A stretch of DNA of 64,000 bases from Mycobacterium mantenii (GCF_010731775.1 NZ_AP022590.1:124001-188000); one strand, 5' to 3'. Shown: positions 17,184 through 27,701, counted from the stretch's first letter. Translations and numbers: made by a program. Notes: a model not told the origin generated them from the sequence alone.

Positions 17184-17664
17184 TTGGGGGGCACCGCGCC
17201 GTGGCCGCAAGACGCCACCCGTGGGTTATCCGACTGCGCGGCGCCTAAGCGTCTAGTTGCCACGATCGTCACCTATTTCAAGGCGCTCGACGCGTCGCGC
17301 CCCCGCGCACCTGGCGGTCCGGATAGTGCCCCGGCCGCCGGGCACCTACAATCGCGGGGAAATAGCCGGGCCTCGGCGCTTCGACGCAAACCCCGGGCCT
17401 GCGCCCGTCCCGCATCGACGGGGCTCGGCAACGAATATGGATGAACCACCTCACGCGGCCGTCGCGGCCGCGGCAACAGCGTGAACGGGCGCTTTTCGAT
17501 GAATTTTACTTCCAACGGCCGGGCCGCTAGCGGCGCGCCGGGGCGTTTGAGGCGCCCCGAGCGGGCAAATACCCGACACACCGGTGCCACCACCGCTGTC
17601 ACAGGGACAACACCAGGCACACTGGTAACAACAGGATTTTTGCAGACGCCAGGAGGGTGTGGCC
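17184..17664. other. Spacer at the site where the PDIM/PGL locus would lie
   Basis: These 481 bases separate the Rv2963-like permease from the Rv2927c-like sepIVA. No gene, gene fragment, transposase or integration scar is recognisable. In M. tuberculosis about 30 genes for PDIM and phenolic glycolipid lie between these neighbours. The right end should contain the sepIVA promoter; the ribosome-binding site is AGGAGG at 17651-17656. Confidence 0.55.
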
Positions 17665-18402
17665 GTGTATCGAGTCTTTGAGGCGCTGGACGAACTCAGC
17701 GCCATCGTGGAAGAAGCCCGTGGCGTTCCGATGACGGCCGGCTGCGTGGTGCCTCGCGGCGACGTGCTGGAGCTGATCGACGACATCAAGGACGCCATCC
17801 CGGGCGAATTGGACGACGCCCAGGACGTGCTGGATGCGCGCGATTCCATGCTGCAGGACGCCAAGACGCACTCCGAGTCCATGGTGTCCTCGGCGACCAC
17901 CGAGTCGGAGTCGATGCTCAACCATGCCCGCGCTGAGGCCGACCGGTTGTTGTCCGACGCAAAGGCGCAGGCCGACCGGATGGTCAGCGAGGCGCGTCAG
18001 CACAGCGAGCGGATGGTCGGCGAGGCCCGCGAGGAGTCGATGCGCATCGCCACGGCGGCCAAGCGCGAATACGAAGCCAGCGTCGGCCGCGCCCAGGCCG
18101 AGGCCGACCGGCTGCTGGAAAACGGCAACATCTCCTACGAGAAGGCCGTGCAAGAGGGCATCAAGGAGCAACAGCGCCTGGTCTCGCAGAACAGCGTGGT
18201 GGAGGCCGCCAACGCCGAGGCCACCCGCCTCATCGACTCGGCGCACGCCGAGGCCGACCGGCTGCGCGGTGAATGCGACATCTACGTCGACAACAAGCTG
18301 GCCGAGTTCGAGGAATTCCTCAACGGCACCCTGCGGTCGGTGGGGCGCGGTCGTCACCAACTGAGGACGGCGGCCGGAACCCACGACTACGCGGTCCGCT
18401 AG
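17665..18402 (+). CDS. sepIVA: DivIVA-like septal/elongation factor SepIVA, 245 aa
   Basis: The N-terminus YRVFEALDELSAIVEEARG followed by MTAGCVVPRGDVLELIDDIK is a DivIVA-like membrane-curvature domain. About 150 residues of continuous coiled coil rich in A-E-A-D-R-L heptads follow, then the conserved tail KLAEFEEFLNGTLRSVGRGR. SepIVA (Rv2927c in M. tuberculosis) localises to the septum and intracellular membrane domain and is needed for division and polar growth. GTG 17665 is preferred to GTG 17659 because AGGAGG ends eight bases before it. Next downstream are the DUF177 protein and rnc. Confidence 0.93.
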   Translation: MYRVFEALDELSAIVEEARGVPMTAGCVVPRGDVLELIDDIKDAIPGELDDAQDVLDARDSMLQDAKTHSESMVSSATTESESMLNHARAEADRLLSDAKAQADRMVSEARQHSERMVGEAREESMRIATAAKREYEASVGRAQAEADRLLENGNISYEKAVQEGIKEQQRLVSQNSVVEAANAEATRLIDSAHAEADRLRGECDIYVDNKLAEFEEFLNGTLRSVGRGRHQLRTAAGTHDYAVR

Positions 18403-18471
18403 CCTTTCGCGGACTGTTTGCCGGGCGGGCGCGCCCTGGAAATATGCGGTCAGCGCCGTAGGATTTCCGAT

Positions 18472-19071
18472 ATGACGCGGCAGCACAGCACATCATCGGC
18501 CCGCGGCGCGGCGTCACGGCTGGCCGGGCCGATGGCGTTCGACATCACCCGGCTCGGGCGCCGCCCCGGGGCGATGGTGACCCTGCGGAAGACCGTGCCC
18601 AGTCCATCGCGCATCGGGCTGGACATGATCGCGATCGAGGCGGACGCCCCACTCGAGCTGGACCTACAGATTCAATCGGTGTCCGAAGGCGTCCTGGTGA
18701 CCGGGACGGTGGAGGCGCCCACCACCGGCGAATGCTCGCGTTGCCTGACCAGGCTCGACGGCCACATGCAGGTGCGGCTGACCGAGCTGTTCGCCTACCC
18801 GGACAGCACCACCGAGGCGACCACCGAGGAAGACGAGGTGGGTCACATCGTCGACGACACCATCGACCTCGAGCAGGCCATCGTCGACGCCGTGGGACTC
18901 GAACTTCCGTTCTCGCCCGTGTGCAGCCCGGACTGCCCGGGGCTGTGCCCCGAGTGCGGTGTTTCGCTGGCCGCCGAGCCGAGCCATCAGCACGAGCGCA
19001 TCGATCCGCGATGGGCCAAGCTTTCGGGCATGTTCAGCACCGAGGCCGACGAGCCACGGGGGGAGCGGTGA
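18472..19071 (+). CDS. DUF177/YceD-family protein (Rv2926c-like), 199 aa
   Basis: The core has [22 protein letters not shown] and, later, the dense cysteine cluster [13 protein letters not shown], likely a zinc-binding site. This is the YceD/DUF177 family, linked in other bacteria to 23S rRNA accumulation and usually found next to rpmF or rnc. Here rnc overlaps by four bases, supporting an RNA-processing role. ATG 18472 fits the family N-terminus ([11 protein letters not shown] soon after the start). Confidence 0.88.
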   Translation: MTRQHSTSSARGAASRLAGPMAFDITRLGRRPGAMVTLRKTVPSPSRIGLDMIAIEADAPLELDLQIQSVSEGVLVTGTVEAPTTGECSRCLTRLDGHMQVRLTELFAYPDSTTEATTEEDEVGHIVDDTIDLEQAIVDAVGLELPFSPVCSPDCPGLCPECGVSLAAEPSHQHERIDPRWAKLSGMFSTEADEPRGER

Positions 19072-19781
19072 GCGCGCGACAAGCCCTGCTCGACGCCCTC
19101 GGGGTCGAGCTGTCCGATGAAGTGCTGTCCCTGGCGCTGACGCATCGCAGCTACGCCTACGAGCACGGCGGCCTGCCGACCAACGAACGTCTGGAATTCC
19201 TGGGCGACGCCGTGCTGGGGCTGATGATCACCGACGAGCTGTACCACCGCCATCCCGACCGTACCGAGGGTGACCTGGCCAAACTGCGGGCCAGCGTGGT
19301 CAACACCCAGGCGTTGGCCGCCGTCGCGCGCAAGCTGTGCGACGGGGGCCTGGGCGGCCACCTGCTGCTGGGACGTGGCGAGGCGAACACCGGCGGCGCC
19401 GACAAATCGAGCATCCTGGCCGACGGGATGGAATCGCTGTTGGGCGCGATCTACCTCGATCACGGCATCGACGTCGCGCGCGAGGTGATCCTGCGCTTGT
19501 TCGGCCCGCTGCTGGACGCCGCGCCGACGTTGGGGGCCGGGTTGGACTGGAAGACCAGCCTGCAGGAATTGACTGCGGCGCGCGGCATGGGCGCCCCCTC
19601 CTACGTCGTCACCTCCACCGGCCCCGATCACGACAAGGAATTCACCGCGGTCGTCGTGGTGGCGGACACCGAATACGGCACGGGTATGGGCCGCTCCAAG
19701 AAGGAAGCCGAGCAGAAGGCCGCGGCGGCGACCTGGAAAACACTCGACGTGCTGGACACCGCGGGGAAAACGTCCGTCTAG
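19068..19781 (+). CDS. rnc: Ribonuclease III, 237 aa
   Basis: Endonuclease for double-stranded RNA, processing rRNA precursors and structured mRNAs. The catalytic signature [13 protein letters not shown] lies near residue 40, with the second acidic cluster [13 protein letters not shown] about 75 residues later. The C-terminal dsRNA-binding domain runs from [11 protein letters not shown] to [21 protein letters not shown] 19068 overlaps the DUF177 stop by four bases. A hairpin-forming tandem repeat follows the stop directly. Confidence 0.97.
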   Translation: MSARQALLDALGVELSDEVLSLALTHRSYAYEHGGLPTNERLEFLGDAVLGLMITDELYHRHPDRTEGDLAKLRASVVNTQALAAVARKLCDGGLGGHLLLGRGEANTGGADKSSILADGMESLLGAIYLDHGIDVAREVILRLFGPLLDAAPTLGAGLDWKTSLQELTAARGMGAPSYVVTSTGPDHDKEFTAVVVVADTEYGTGMGRSKKEAEQKAAAATWKTLDVLDTAGKTSV

Positions 19782-19782
19782 G

Positions 19783-19893
19783 TTGATCGGTGATGACCCG
19801 CTGCGCCCGGCTTCGCCGCGCTTGCGATCATGCTCGAATTGATCGGTGATGACCCGCTGCGCCCGGCTTCGCCGCGCTTGCGATCATCACTAG
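19783..19893. repeat. Tandem hairpin repeat, locus A (two copies, 56-bp period)
   Basis: Copies begin at 19783 and 19839 with TTGATCGGTGATGACCCGC. Copy 2 can fold with outer arms GTGATGA/TCATCAC and an inner GGC-TTC-GCC loop flanked by GCGC. It fills the entire rnc-mutM gap and ends at the mutM start codon, so the mutM mRNA leader would be this hairpin. The same family, with different but still complementary outer arms, is at 26098-26262 and 34917-35087. Confidence 0.85.
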
Positions 19894-20763
19894 ATGCCCG
19901 AACTGCCCGAAGTCGAGGTGGTGCGCCGCGGCTTGCACGCCCACGTTGTCGGCAAACTGATCACCGCCGTCCGGGTGCATCATCCGCGAGCGGTGCGTCG
20001 GCATGAGGCCGGGCCCGCAGACCTGACCGCCCGGCTGCTCAATGCCCGGATCACCGGCACCGATCGGCGCGGCAAGTATCTGTGGCTGCTCCTCGACACG
20101 GAACCCGCTGGGCCGGACTCGGATACGGCGCTGGTGGTCCACCTCGGCATGAGCGGACAGATGCTGCTCGGCGAGGTGCCGCGCGCCGACCACGTCCGGA
20201 TCTCCGCGCTGCTCGACGACGGCACCGTGCTGAGTTTCGCCGACCAGCGCACTTTCGGTGGGTGGATGCTCGCCGACCTGGTCGAGGTAGACGGCAGTGT
20301 GGTGCCGGAGCCCGTCGCGCATCTGGCGCGTGACCCGCTAGACCCCCGGTTCGATGTGGATGCCGTGGTAAAAGTGTTGCGGCGCAAGCATTCCGAGATC
20401 AAGCGGCAGCTCCTCGACCAGCAGGTGGTGTCCGGGATCGGCAACATCTACGCCGACGAGGCGCTGTGGCGTGCCAAGCTGAATGGCGCCCGGATCGCCG
20501 ACACGCTGAGCCGCAAGCAGTTGACCGCCGTGCTCGACGCCGCCGCCGAGGTGATGCGCGATGCACTGGCCAAGGGCGGAACCTCGTTTGATTCCCTGTA
20601 CGTCAACGTCAACGGCGAATCCGGATACTTCGACCGGTCGCTTGACGCCTACGGCCGTGAGGGCGAAGCCTGCCGGCGCTGCGGGGCGGTGATGCGCCGG
20701 GAGAAGTTCATGAACCGCTCCTCGTTCTACTGCCCGAGATGTCAACCGCGACCGCGGGGCTGA
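19894..20763 (+). CDS. mutM: Formamidopyrimidine-DNA glycosylase (Fpg/MutM), 289 aa
   Basis: Base-excision repair enzyme removing 8-oxoguanine. The mature N-terminus [13 protein letters not shown] supplies the catalytic Pro and Glu. [13 protein letters not shown] and the H2TH segment ending [13 protein letters not shown] are intact. The C-terminal zinc finger [13 protein letters not shown]...YCPRCQ has all four cysteines. The length is normal. It is convergent with the PIG-L gene, 15 bases apart. Confidence 0.97.
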   Translation: MPELPEVEVVRRGLHAHVVGKLITAVRVHHPRAVRRHEAGPADLTARLLNARITGTDRRGKYLWLLLDTEPAGPDSDTALVVHLGMSGQMLLGEVPRADHVRISALLDDGTVLSFADQRTFGGWMLADLVEVDGSVVPEPVAHLARDPLDPRFDVDAVVKVLRRKHSEIKRQLLDQQVVSGIGNIYADEALWRAKLNGARIADTLSRKQLTAVLDAAAEVMRDALAKGGTSFDSLYVNVNGESGYFDRSLDAYGREGEACRRCGAVMRREKFMNRSSFYCPRCQPRPRG

Positions 20764-20778
20764 AGGTTTTCGGTTGAC

Positions 20779-21552
20779 TCAATCGAAGATGTCGCGGTGC
20801 AGCGCCCCGGTGGGCAATGCCGGATCCACGAACCACTCGTGGCTGAACAGCGCACCGAAGACCTGGGGCGGCAGCCGGAGCAGCAGCCCGAACACCCGCG
20901 CGGCCAGGCCGGAGGCGCCGATCTGAGAGCGGTGCGCGGCGAAAGCGTCTCGCTTCTGGCGCGCGAAGCGAAAGACGTTGACCCGGTGGGTGATTGTCGC
21001 GCGCGGCGCGTACGCGCCGTGGACGAGGTCGCGCTCGTACGGTCCCGGCAGCCGCAACAGGTACGCGAGATCGCTGACGCGCAGTAGCAATTCGCGCGGC
21101 ATCGTCACCTCGAGCACCCGCGGGATGGCGGCGAGTTCGGCCGCCCGCTTGCCGACGTGGTGCACCTGGACGTGATCGCGGTGGCCGTAGCCGCCGTTGG
21201 GCTGGTAGCTGAGCAGCAGATCGGCGCGCTCGTCGCGCAGGATGCCGGCCAGCCGCCCGGCCGCCTCGTCGAGATCCGCACGTCCGAATCGGGTGCGCCC
21301 GGGTGGATCCGGGTAGAACAGCGGACCGTAGCCGCTGTCGGCATACCCCAGGCACTCCACCCGGTGAGCTCCGAGAATCCTTGCGCTTGACCGCAATTCG
21401 CCGAGGCGGTCATCGTCGTCGTTGTGCACGCGCCCGTCGGTTGCGCTGACCACCACCACCCGGTGCCCGGCCGCGGCCGCCCGCGCCAGGGTGCCGCCGG
21501 TGAGCACGACCTCGTCGTCCGGGTGGGCGTGGAATGCGACCACGGTGGCCAT
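20779..21552 (-). CDS. PIG-L/LmbE-type zinc deacetylase, 257 aa
   Basis: The N-terminal AHPDDE (residues 9-14) and the later YGHRDHVQVHH provide the zinc ligands and catalytic Asp of the GlcNAc-deacetylase fold. In mycobacteria this family includes MshB and Mca of mycothiol metabolism, but this protein is shorter and lacks obvious MshB-specific regions, so the substrate is unknown. ATG 21552 is used because the longer frame upstream lacks similarity and would read across the divergent OsmC-like gene. No gene stands at this place in the M. tuberculosis order as I recall it. Confidence 0.85.
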   Translation of the reverse strand: MATVVAFHAHPDDEVVLTGGTLARAAAAGHRVVVVSATDGRVHNDDDDRLGELRSSARILGAHRVECLGYADSGYGPLFYPDPPGRTRFGRADLDEAAGRLAGILRDERADLLLSYQPNGGYGHRDHVQVHHVGKRAAELAAIPRVLEVTMPRELLLRVSDLAYLLRLPGPYERDLVHGAYAPRATITHRVNVFRFARQKRDAFAAHRSQIGASGLAARVFGLLLRLPPQVFGALFSHEWFVDPALPTGALHRDIFD

Positions 21553-21605
21553 GCAATGCAGTATGCCCGCGCTTGGAAAATCCGGGCGCCCGGTAGAAAT
21601 GAGCC

Positions 21606-22019
21606 ATGGCCGAACTGTGGGTGGAACGCACCGGAACACGCCGCTACACCGGATACAGCTCACGTGGCGCACAAGTGCTGATCGGCGCCGAGGACGTGGA
21701 CGGCGTGTTCACGCCCGGCGAGCTGCTCAAGGTCGCGCTGGCGGCGTGCAGCGGGATGTCCAGCGATCTGCCGCTGGCCCGCCGGCTGGGCGACGACTAC
21801 AAGGCGGTCATCAGGGTCTCCGGCGCTGCCGACCGCGAACGCGAGGTCTATCCGCTGCTGGAGGAGGCCCTGGAACTCGACCTGTCGGCCCTGTCCGACG
21901 ACGAGAAGGAACGCCTGCTGGTCGTCGTCGGCCGCGCCATCGATCAGGTCTGCACCGTCGGGCGCACGCTGAAAGCCGGCACGGAGGTCAAGTTCGAGGT
22001 GGCCGATGTCGGATCCTGA
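21606..22019 (+). CDS. OsmC-like peroxiredoxin-fold protein (Rv2923c-like), 137 aa
   Basis: Contains FTPGELLKVALAACSGMSSD, with the first reactive cysteine, and DQVCTVGRTL, with the second. This spacing fits the OsmC/Ohr fold that reduces organic hydroperoxides using a dithiol. The cysteine context differs from classic Ohr, so resistance to organic peroxide is inferred only. It overlaps acyP by 14 bases and forms an operon with it. Confidence 0.85.
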   Translation: MAELWVERTGTRRYTGYSSRGAQVLIGAEDVDGVFTPGELLKVALAACSGMSSDLPLARRLGDDYKAVIRVSGAADREREVYPLLEEALELDLSALSDDEKERLLVVVGRAIDQVCTVGRTLKAGTEVKFEVADVGS

Positions 22020-22299
22020 TGTCAGGCTCACCGCCTGGGTGCACGGGAGGGTCCAGGGCGTCGGCTTCCGCTGGTGGACGCGCAGCCGGGCGCTCGAGCT
22101 GGGCCTCACCGGTTACGCGGCCAACCAGGCCGACGGCCGCGTTCTGGTGGTCGCCCAGGGACCGCGCGAAGCCGGTGAGAAGCTGCTGGAGCTGCTGGAA
22201 GGCGCCGAGTCGTGGCCGTCACGGCCCGGCCACGTGAACAACGTCGTCGCCGACTGGACGCAGCCGCAGGAACGGTTCGAGGGTTTCGTCGAGCGCTGA
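22006..22299 (+). CDS. acyP: Acylphosphatase, 97 aa
   Basis: Small ferredoxin-fold hydrolase of acyl phosphates. The signature VHGRVQGVGFRWWTRSRA contains the catalytic Arg, and GYAANQADGRVLV contains the catalytic Asn. Length and fold are typical. The start overlaps the OsmC-like gene by 14 bases. A 24-base near-perfect palindrome begins 22 bases after the stop. Confidence 0.93.
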   Translation: MSDPDVRLTAWVHGRVQGVGFRWWTRSRALELGLTGYAANQADGRVLVVAQGPREAGEKLLELLEGAESWPSRPGHVNNVVADWTQPQERFEGFVER

Positions 22300-22320
22300 G
22301 GCGGGCGCCGCCATCGCGCG

Positions 22321-22345
22321 CGTGAGTAGCGCCGGCGCTATCACG
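22321..22345. repeat. Inverted repeat between acyP and smc
   Basis: A perfect 14-bp palindrome TAGCGCCGGCGCTA (22327-22340) is flanked by CGTGA and TCACG, giving a 12-bp stem with one bulged G and no loop. With no loop, it looks more like a protein-binding or cruciform site than a terminator, and no U-tract follows. The rest of the 22300-22492 spacer shows nothing else clear. Confidence 0.6.
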
Positions 22346-22492
22346 TTTCCGCACGCGACATTGCCTCCCAGCCGTGACTGATGTGGCCACTGTGACCGGT
22401 GCGCCGAAGGGTGCTCGGTGGGCGTATTTCGGCCCTGGCGACACCCCGCGATGAGGGTGGCGCGGGCGATTTGAGCGGTAGTCTGGCTCGCC

Positions 22493-25400
22493 GTGTACCT
22501 CAAGAGTCTGACGCTGAAGGGCTTCAAGTCCTTCGCCTCGCCGACGACTCTGCGCTTCGAACCGGGCATCACCGCCGTCGTCGGGCCCAACGGCTCCGGC
22601 AAATCCAACGTCGTCGACGCGCTGGCCTGGGTCATGGGGGAGCAGGGGGCAAAGACGTTGCGCGGCGGCAAGATGGAAGACGTCATCTTCGCCGGGACGT
22701 CGTCGCGGGCCCCGCTGGGCCGCGCCGAAGTCACCGTCACCATCGACAACTCCGACAACGCGCTGCCCATCGAATACTCCGAGGTGTCCATCACGCGGCG
22801 GATGTTCCGCGACGGCGCCAGTGAATACGAAATCAACGGCAGCAGTTGCCGTTTGATGGACGTTCAAGAACTGCTGAGCGACTCCGGGATCGGCCGCGAG
22901 ATGCACGTCATCGTCGGGCAGGGCAAGCTCGACGAGATCCTGCAATCGCGGCCCGAGGACCGTCGCGCGTTCATCGAGGAAGCCGCGGGCGTGCTCAAGC
23001 ACCGCAAGCGCAAGGAAAAGGCCCTCCGCAAACTCGACGCGATGTCGGCCAACCTGGCCCGGCTCACCGACCTGACCACCGAGCTGCGCCGCCAACTCAA
23101 ACCGCTGGGCCGGCAGGCCGAGGTCGCCCGCCGGGCCCAGACCATCCAGGCCGACCTGCGCGACGCCCGGCTGCGCCTGGCCGCCGACGACCTGGTGAAC
23201 CGGCAGGGCGAGCGCGAGGCGATCTTCGAGGCCGAGGCCGCCATGCGCCGCGACCACGACCAGGCCGCCTCGCGGCTGGCCGTGGCGTCCGAGGAACTGA
23301 CCACGCACGAAACGGCGGTCGGCGAACTCTCCAGCCGGGCCGAGTCGGTCCAGCACACCTGGTTTGCGCTGTCCGCGCTGGCCGAGCGGGTCGCCGCGAC
23401 CGTCCGCATCGCCAACGAGCGCGCCCAGCACCTCGACGTGGAGCCCGCCGCGCCCAGCGACACCGACCCCAGAAAGCCTGAAGAGCTGGAGGCTGAGGCC
23501 GAGCGGGTGGCGGTCGCCGAGCGGCAGCTGCTCGCCGAACTGGCCGGCGCGCGCACCCGGCTGGACCGGGCCCGCGCCGAATTGGTCGAGCGCGAGCGCG
23601 AAGCCGCCGAGGCCGAGCGGGCCCACATGGCGGCGGTGCGCGCGGAGGCGGATCGGCGCGAAGGCCTGGCGCGCCTAGCCGGTCAGGTGGAGACGATGCG
23701 GGCGCGCGTCGAATCGATCGACGACAGCGTGGCGCGCCTGTCCGAGCGCATCGAACAGGCCGCCGCCCGCGCGCAGCAGGCCAAGGTGGAATTCGAGACC
23801 GTCCAGGGCCGGGTCGGTGAACTCGATCAGGGCGAGGTGGGTCTCGACGAGCACCACGAACGCACCGTCGCCGCGTTGCGGCTGGCCGACGAGCGGGTGG
23901 CCGAACTGCAGTCCGCCGAGCGGGACGCCGAACGCCAGGTCGCCTCGTTGCGGGCCCGCATCGACGCGCTCGCGATCGGGCTCGAACGCAAGGACGGCGC
24001 CGCGTGGCTCACCCAAAACCACGGCGGCACAGGACTTTTGGGGCCCATGGCCAAGCTGGTGAAGGTGCGGTCCGGCTATGAGGCGGCGCTGGCCGCGGTG
24101 CTGGGATCGGCGGCCGACGCCCTGGCCGCCGAGAGCTTCGGCGCGGCCCGCTCGGCCGTCGCCGCGCTCAAGGAGGCCGACGGCGGCCGCGCCGCGCTGG
24201 TGCTGGGCGACTGGCCCGCCGGTCAGCCCGCGCCGCAGACCGCCCCGGCGGGTGCGCTGTGGGCGCTGGACCTGATCGACGCGCCCGGACGGCTGCGCGG
24301 CGCGATCACGGCCATGCTCTCCGGCGTCGCGGTGGTCGACGACCTGGACGAGGCGCTGGCGCTGGTGGCCGCGCATCCCGACTTGCGCGCGGTCACGCTC
24401 GACGGCGACCTGGTGGGCGCCGGCTGGGTGAGCGGCGGCTCGGACCGCAAGCTGTCCACGCTCGAGGTGACCTCGGAGATCGACAAGGCTAGCGACGAAC
24501 TGGCCGCCGCGGAGGCCCAAGTGGCCCAGCTGACCGCGGCGCTGTCCGGCGCGCTGACCGAGCAGGCCGCCCGGCAGGACTCGGCCGAGCAGGCACTGGC
24601 CGCGCTCAACGAATCCGACAGCGAGATCTCGGGGATGTACGAGCAGCTGGGCCGGCTCGGTCAGGACGCCCGGACGTCCGAAGACGAGTGGAGCAGGTTG
24701 CTGCGCCAGCGCGAGGAGCTCGAAGCCGGCCGGACCCAGACCGTCGCGGAAGTCACCGAATTGGAAACCCGGCTGCGCAACGCCCAGGAAACCCAGTACG
24801 CGCCGACCGATGAGCCCGTGAACCGTCAGCAGATCGCCGCCGCCACCGAGGCCGCTCGCAGCGTCGAAGTGGAGGCCCGGCTGGCGGTGCGGACCGCCGA
24901 AGAGCGCGCGAACGCGGTACGCGGGCGGGCGGATTCGTTGCGCCGCGCTGCCGCCGCCGAACGCGAAGCCCGGTTGCGGGCCCAGCAGGCGCGCGAGGCA
25001 CGGCTGCGCGCCGCCGCGGTGGCGGCGGCGGTGGCCGACTCCGGGCGGCTGCTGGCGCAGCGATTGAACGGCGTCGTCGGCGCCGCATCCAAGATCCGCG
25101 ACGCGCTGGCCGCCGAACGCCAGCAGCGTGCGACCGCTATGGCCGCGGTGCGCGACGAGGTGAACGCGTTGAGCGCCCGGGTCGCCGCCCTGACCGATTC
25201 CCTGCACCGCGACGAGGTGGCCAACGCCCAGACGGCGATGCGGATCGAGCAGCTCGAGCAGATGGTGCTCGAGCAGTTCGGCATGGCGCCGGCCGATCTG
25301 ATCGCCGAGTATGGCCCGGAGAATCAGCTGCCGCCCTCCGAGCTGGAGATGGCGGAATACGAGCAGGCCAAGGAGCGCGGCGAGCAGGTTTTCGCGCCGG

Positions 25401-26098
25401 CGCCGATTCCCTACGACCGGCCCACCCAGGAACGCCGGGCCAAGCGGGCCGAGCGCGAGCTGGCCGAGCTGGGCAGGATCAACCCGCTGGCACTGGAGGA
25501 GTTCGCCGCGCTCGAGGAGCGCTACAACTTCCTGTCCACCCAGCTCGAGGACGTCAAAGCCGCCCGTAAAGACCTGCTCGGCGTGGTCGACGAGGTCGAC
25601 GCCCGAATCCTGCAGGTGTTCAGCGAGGCCTACACCGACGTGGAACGTGAGTTCTCCGACGTCTTCACGGTGCTGTTCCCCGGCGGGGAGGGCCGACTGC
25701 GGCTGACCAATCCCGACGACATGCTCACCACCGGCATCGAGGTCGAGGCGCGTCCGCCGGGCAAGAAGGTCACCCGGCTCTCGCTGCTGTCCGGCGGCGA
25801 GAAGGCGCTGACGGCGGTGGCCATGCTGGTGGCGATCTTCCGGGCCCGCCCGTCGCCGTTCTACATCATGGACGAGGTGGAGGCCGCCCTCGACGACACC
25901 AACCTGCGGCGGCTGATCTCCCTGTTCGAGCTGCTGCGGGCGCGCTCGCAGCTCATCATCATCACGCACCAGAAGCCGACGATGGAGGTCGCCGACGCGC
26001 TGTACGGCGTGACCATGCAGGGCGACGGCATCACCGCCGTCATCTCCCAGCGGATGCGCGGTCAGCAGGTGGACCAGCTGGTCTCCAGTTCGTCGTAG
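22493..26098 (+). CDS. smc: Chromosome segregation ATPase SMC, 1201 aa
   Basis: Condensin subunit organising the nucleoid. The N-terminal Walker [17 protein letters not shown] is at residues 29-44. Two long coiled coils flank a Gly-rich hinge (about residues 505-660, around [12 protein letters not shown]). The C-terminal ABC signature [16 protein letters not shown] lies near 1096-1111, followed by Walker [13 protein letters not shown]. The length is normal for SMC. The GTG start at 22493 opens [14 protein letters not shown] directly. ftsY follows, separated by three copies of a hairpin repeat; the smc-ftsY order is conserved in many bacteria. Confidence 0.97.
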   Translation: MYLKSLTLKGFKSFASPTTLRFEPGITAVVGPNGSGKSNVVDALAWVMGEQGAKTLRGGKMEDVIFAGTSSRAPLGRAEVTVTIDNSDNALPIEYSEVSITRRMFRDGASEYEINGSSCRLMDVQELLSDSGIGREMHVIVGQGKLDEILQSRPEDRRAFIEEAAGVLKHRKRKEKALRKLDAMSANLARLTDLTTELRRQLKPLGRQAEVARRAQTIQADLRDARLRLAADDLVNRQGEREAIFEAEAAMRRDHDQAASRLAVASEELTTHETAVGELSSRAESVQHTWFALSALAERVAATVRIANERAQHLDVEPAAPSDTDPRKPEELEAEAERVAVAERQLLAELAGARTRLDRARAELVEREREAAEAERAHMAAVRAEADRREGLARLAGQVETMRARVESIDDSVARLSERIEQAAARAQQAKVEFETVQGRVGELDQGEVGLDEHHERTVAALRLADERVAELQSAERDAERQVASLRARIDALAIGLERKDGAAWLTQNHGGTGLLGPMAKLVKVRSGYEAALAAVLGSAADALAAESFGAARSAVAALKEADGGRAALVLGDWPAGQPAPQTAPAGALWALDLIDAPGRLRGAITAMLSGVAVVDDLDEALALVAAHPDLRAVTLDGDLVGAGWVSGGSDRKLSTLEVTSEIDKASDELAAAEAQVAQLTAALSGALTEQAARQDSAEQALAALNESDSEISGMYEQLGRLGQDARTSEDEWSRLLRQREELEAGRTQTVAEVTELETRLRNAQETQYAPTDEPVNRQQIAAATEAARSVEVEARLAVRTAEERANAVRGRADSLRRAAAAEREARLRAQQAREARLRAAAVAAAVADSGRLLAQRLNGVVGAASKIRDALAAERQQRATAMAAVRDEVNALSARVAALTDSLHRDEVANAQTAMRIEQLEQMVLEQFGMAPADLIAEYGPENQLPPSELEMAEYEQAKERGEQVFAPAPIPYDRPTQERRAKRAERELAELGRINPLALEEFAALEERYNFLSTQLEDVKAARKDLLGVVDEVDARILQVFSEAYTDVEREFSDVFTVLFPGGEGRLRLTNPDDMLTTGIEVEARPPGKKVTRLSLLSGGEKALTAVAMLVAIFRARPSPFYIMDEVEAALDDTNLRRLISLFELLRARSQLIIITHQKPTMEVADALYGVTMQGDGITAVISQRMRGQQVDQLVSSSS

Positions 26099-26262
26099 CG
26101 CCGATCGCAAGCGCGGCGGAGCCGGGCGAAGCGGGTCGGCGCCATCGATCGAGCGCCGATCGCAAGCGCGGCGGAGCCGGGCGAAGCGGGTCGGCGCCAT
26201 CGATCGAGCGCCGATCGCAAGCGCGGCGGAGCCGGGCGAAGCGGGTCGGCGCCATCGATCGA
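26098..26262. repeat. Tandem hairpin repeat, locus B (three 55-bp copies)
   Basis: Copies begin at 26098, 26153 and 26208 and appear identical. Each has outer arms GCGCCGA/TCGGCGC around a core that is the reverse complement of locus A (GATCGCAAGCGCGGC, then GGAGCCGGGCGAAGCGGGTC). The first copy starts on the last base of the smc stop codon. The repeats translate in several frames into false ORFs on the minus strand. Confidence 0.88.
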
Positions 26263-26316
26263 GCGCCCGGAGGTGGTGGCTGCCGGGCGACCATGCCGTC
26301 CTGAAACAATGTCAGC

Positions 26317-27678
26317 GTGTCCCAAGGTCTTTGGATCGCCATCGCGGTCGTCGCTGCCCTGGTCGTCATCACCGCGCTGGTCCTGGGGCTGCTGCGGTAT
26401 CGCCGGCGCCGCATCAGCTTCTCGACCCGGCCCGAACCCGGGGCGATCGACCGTTCCGGCGGCTACACCGCGTCCTCCGGCATCACCTTCAGCCAGACCA
26501 CCACGGCCGATCGGCTCGACACCACCGGTCTACCCGCGGTAGGCGACGACGCGACCATTCCCCGCGACGCGCCGCGGCGCACCATCTCCGAGGTCGAACT
26601 CCCCGAACCCGAGACCCTCGCGCCGCCGCCGTCGGACCTGCAGGCCCCGCCCGCGCCGCCGGCTCCGGCACCCGAAACGCAGGCCGCCCCCGCCGCACCG
26701 GCCGCCCCTGAGGCTCCGGCACCCGAAACGCAGGCCGCCCCCGAGATCGAGGAGATCGCGCCCACCGAAGGCCGGCTGGAGCGGCTGCGCGGCAGGCTGG
26801 CCAGGTCGCAGAACGCGCTCGGGCGCAGCGTGCTGGGACTGATCGGCGGCGGCGACCTGGACGAGGACGCCTGGCAGGACGTCGAGGACACGCTGCTGGT
26901 CGCCGACCTGGGCCCGGTGGTCGCCGAATCGGTGATCTCCCAGCTCCGCAGTCGCCTGGCCGGCAGCGACGTGCGCACCGAGGCCGACGCCAAGGCCGTG
27001 CTGCGCGACGTGCTGATCAAGGAGTTGCAGCCCGGCATGGACCGGTCGATCCGGGCGCTGCCCCACGACGACCATCCCTCGGTGCTGCTGATTGTCGGGG
27101 TCAACGGCACCGGAAAGACCACCACCGTCGGCAAGTTGGCCCGGGTGCTGGTCGCCGACGGGCGGCGCGTCGTCCTGGGCGCCGCCGACACCTTCCGCGC
27201 CGCGGCGGCCGATCAGCTGCAGACCTGGGCGTCGCGGGTGGGTGCGGAAGTCGTGCGCGGGGCCGAGGGCGCCGACCCGGCCTCCGTGGCGTTCGACGCC
27301 GTCGACAAGGGCATCGCCGCGGGTGCCGACGTGGTGCTCATCGACACCGCGGGACGGCTGCACACCAAGGTCGGACTGATGGACGAGCTCGACAAAGTTA
27401 AGCGGGTCGTAACACGGCGAGCCGCCGTCGACGAGGTGTTGCTGGTGCTCGACGCCACCATCGGGCAGAACGGACTGGCCCAGGCGCGGGTGTTCGCCGA
27501 GGTGGTCGAGATCACCGGTGCCGTGCTGACCAAACTGGACGGAACGGCTAAGGGCGGCATCGTCTTTCGGGTTCAGCAGGAACTCGGCGTGCCGGTCAAA
27601 CTGGTCGGTCTCGGGGAAGGCCCCGACGATCTCGCGCCGTTCGAACCGGCCGCTTTCGTCGACGCGCTGCTCGGCTGA
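26317..27678 (+). CDS. ftsY: Signal recognition particle receptor FtsY, 453 aa
   Basis: GTPase that docks SRP-ribosome complexes at the membrane. Residues 3-27 form a membrane helix, typical of actinobacterial FtsY. A low-complexity Pro/Ala/Glu linker (about 90-150) contains a perfect 32-bp direct repeat (26661-26692 and 26712-26743). The NG domain has G1 VGVNGTGKTTTVGKLA near residue 256, then GAADTFRAAAADQL, DTAGRLHTK, and TKLDGTAKGG. GTG 26317 is used. It works with Ffh, encoded at 35.1 kb. Confidence 0.96.
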   Translation: MSQGLWIAIAVVAALVVITALVLGLLRYRRRRISFSTRPEPGAIDRSGGYTASSGITFSQTTTADRLDTTGLPAVGDDATIPRDAPRRTISEVELPEPETLAPPPSDLQAPPAPPAPAPETQAAPAAPAAPEAPAPETQAAPEIEEIAPTEGRLERLRGRLARSQNALGRSVLGLIGGGDLDEDAWQDVEDTLLVADLGPVVAESVISQLRSRLAGSDVRTEADAKAVLRDVLIKELQPGMDRSIRALPHDDHPSVLLIVGVNGTGKTTTVGKLARVLVADGRRVVLGAADTFRAAAADQLQTWASRVGAEVVRGAEGADPASVAFDAVDKGIAAGADVVLIDTAGRLHTKVGLMDELDKVKRVVTRRAAVDEVLLVLDATIGQNGLAQARVFAEVVEITGAVLTKLDGTAKGGIVFRVQQELGVPVKLVGLGEGPDDLAPFEPAAFVDALLG

Positions 27679-27701
27679 AACGCTTACACGGTGAGCGGGA
27701 C

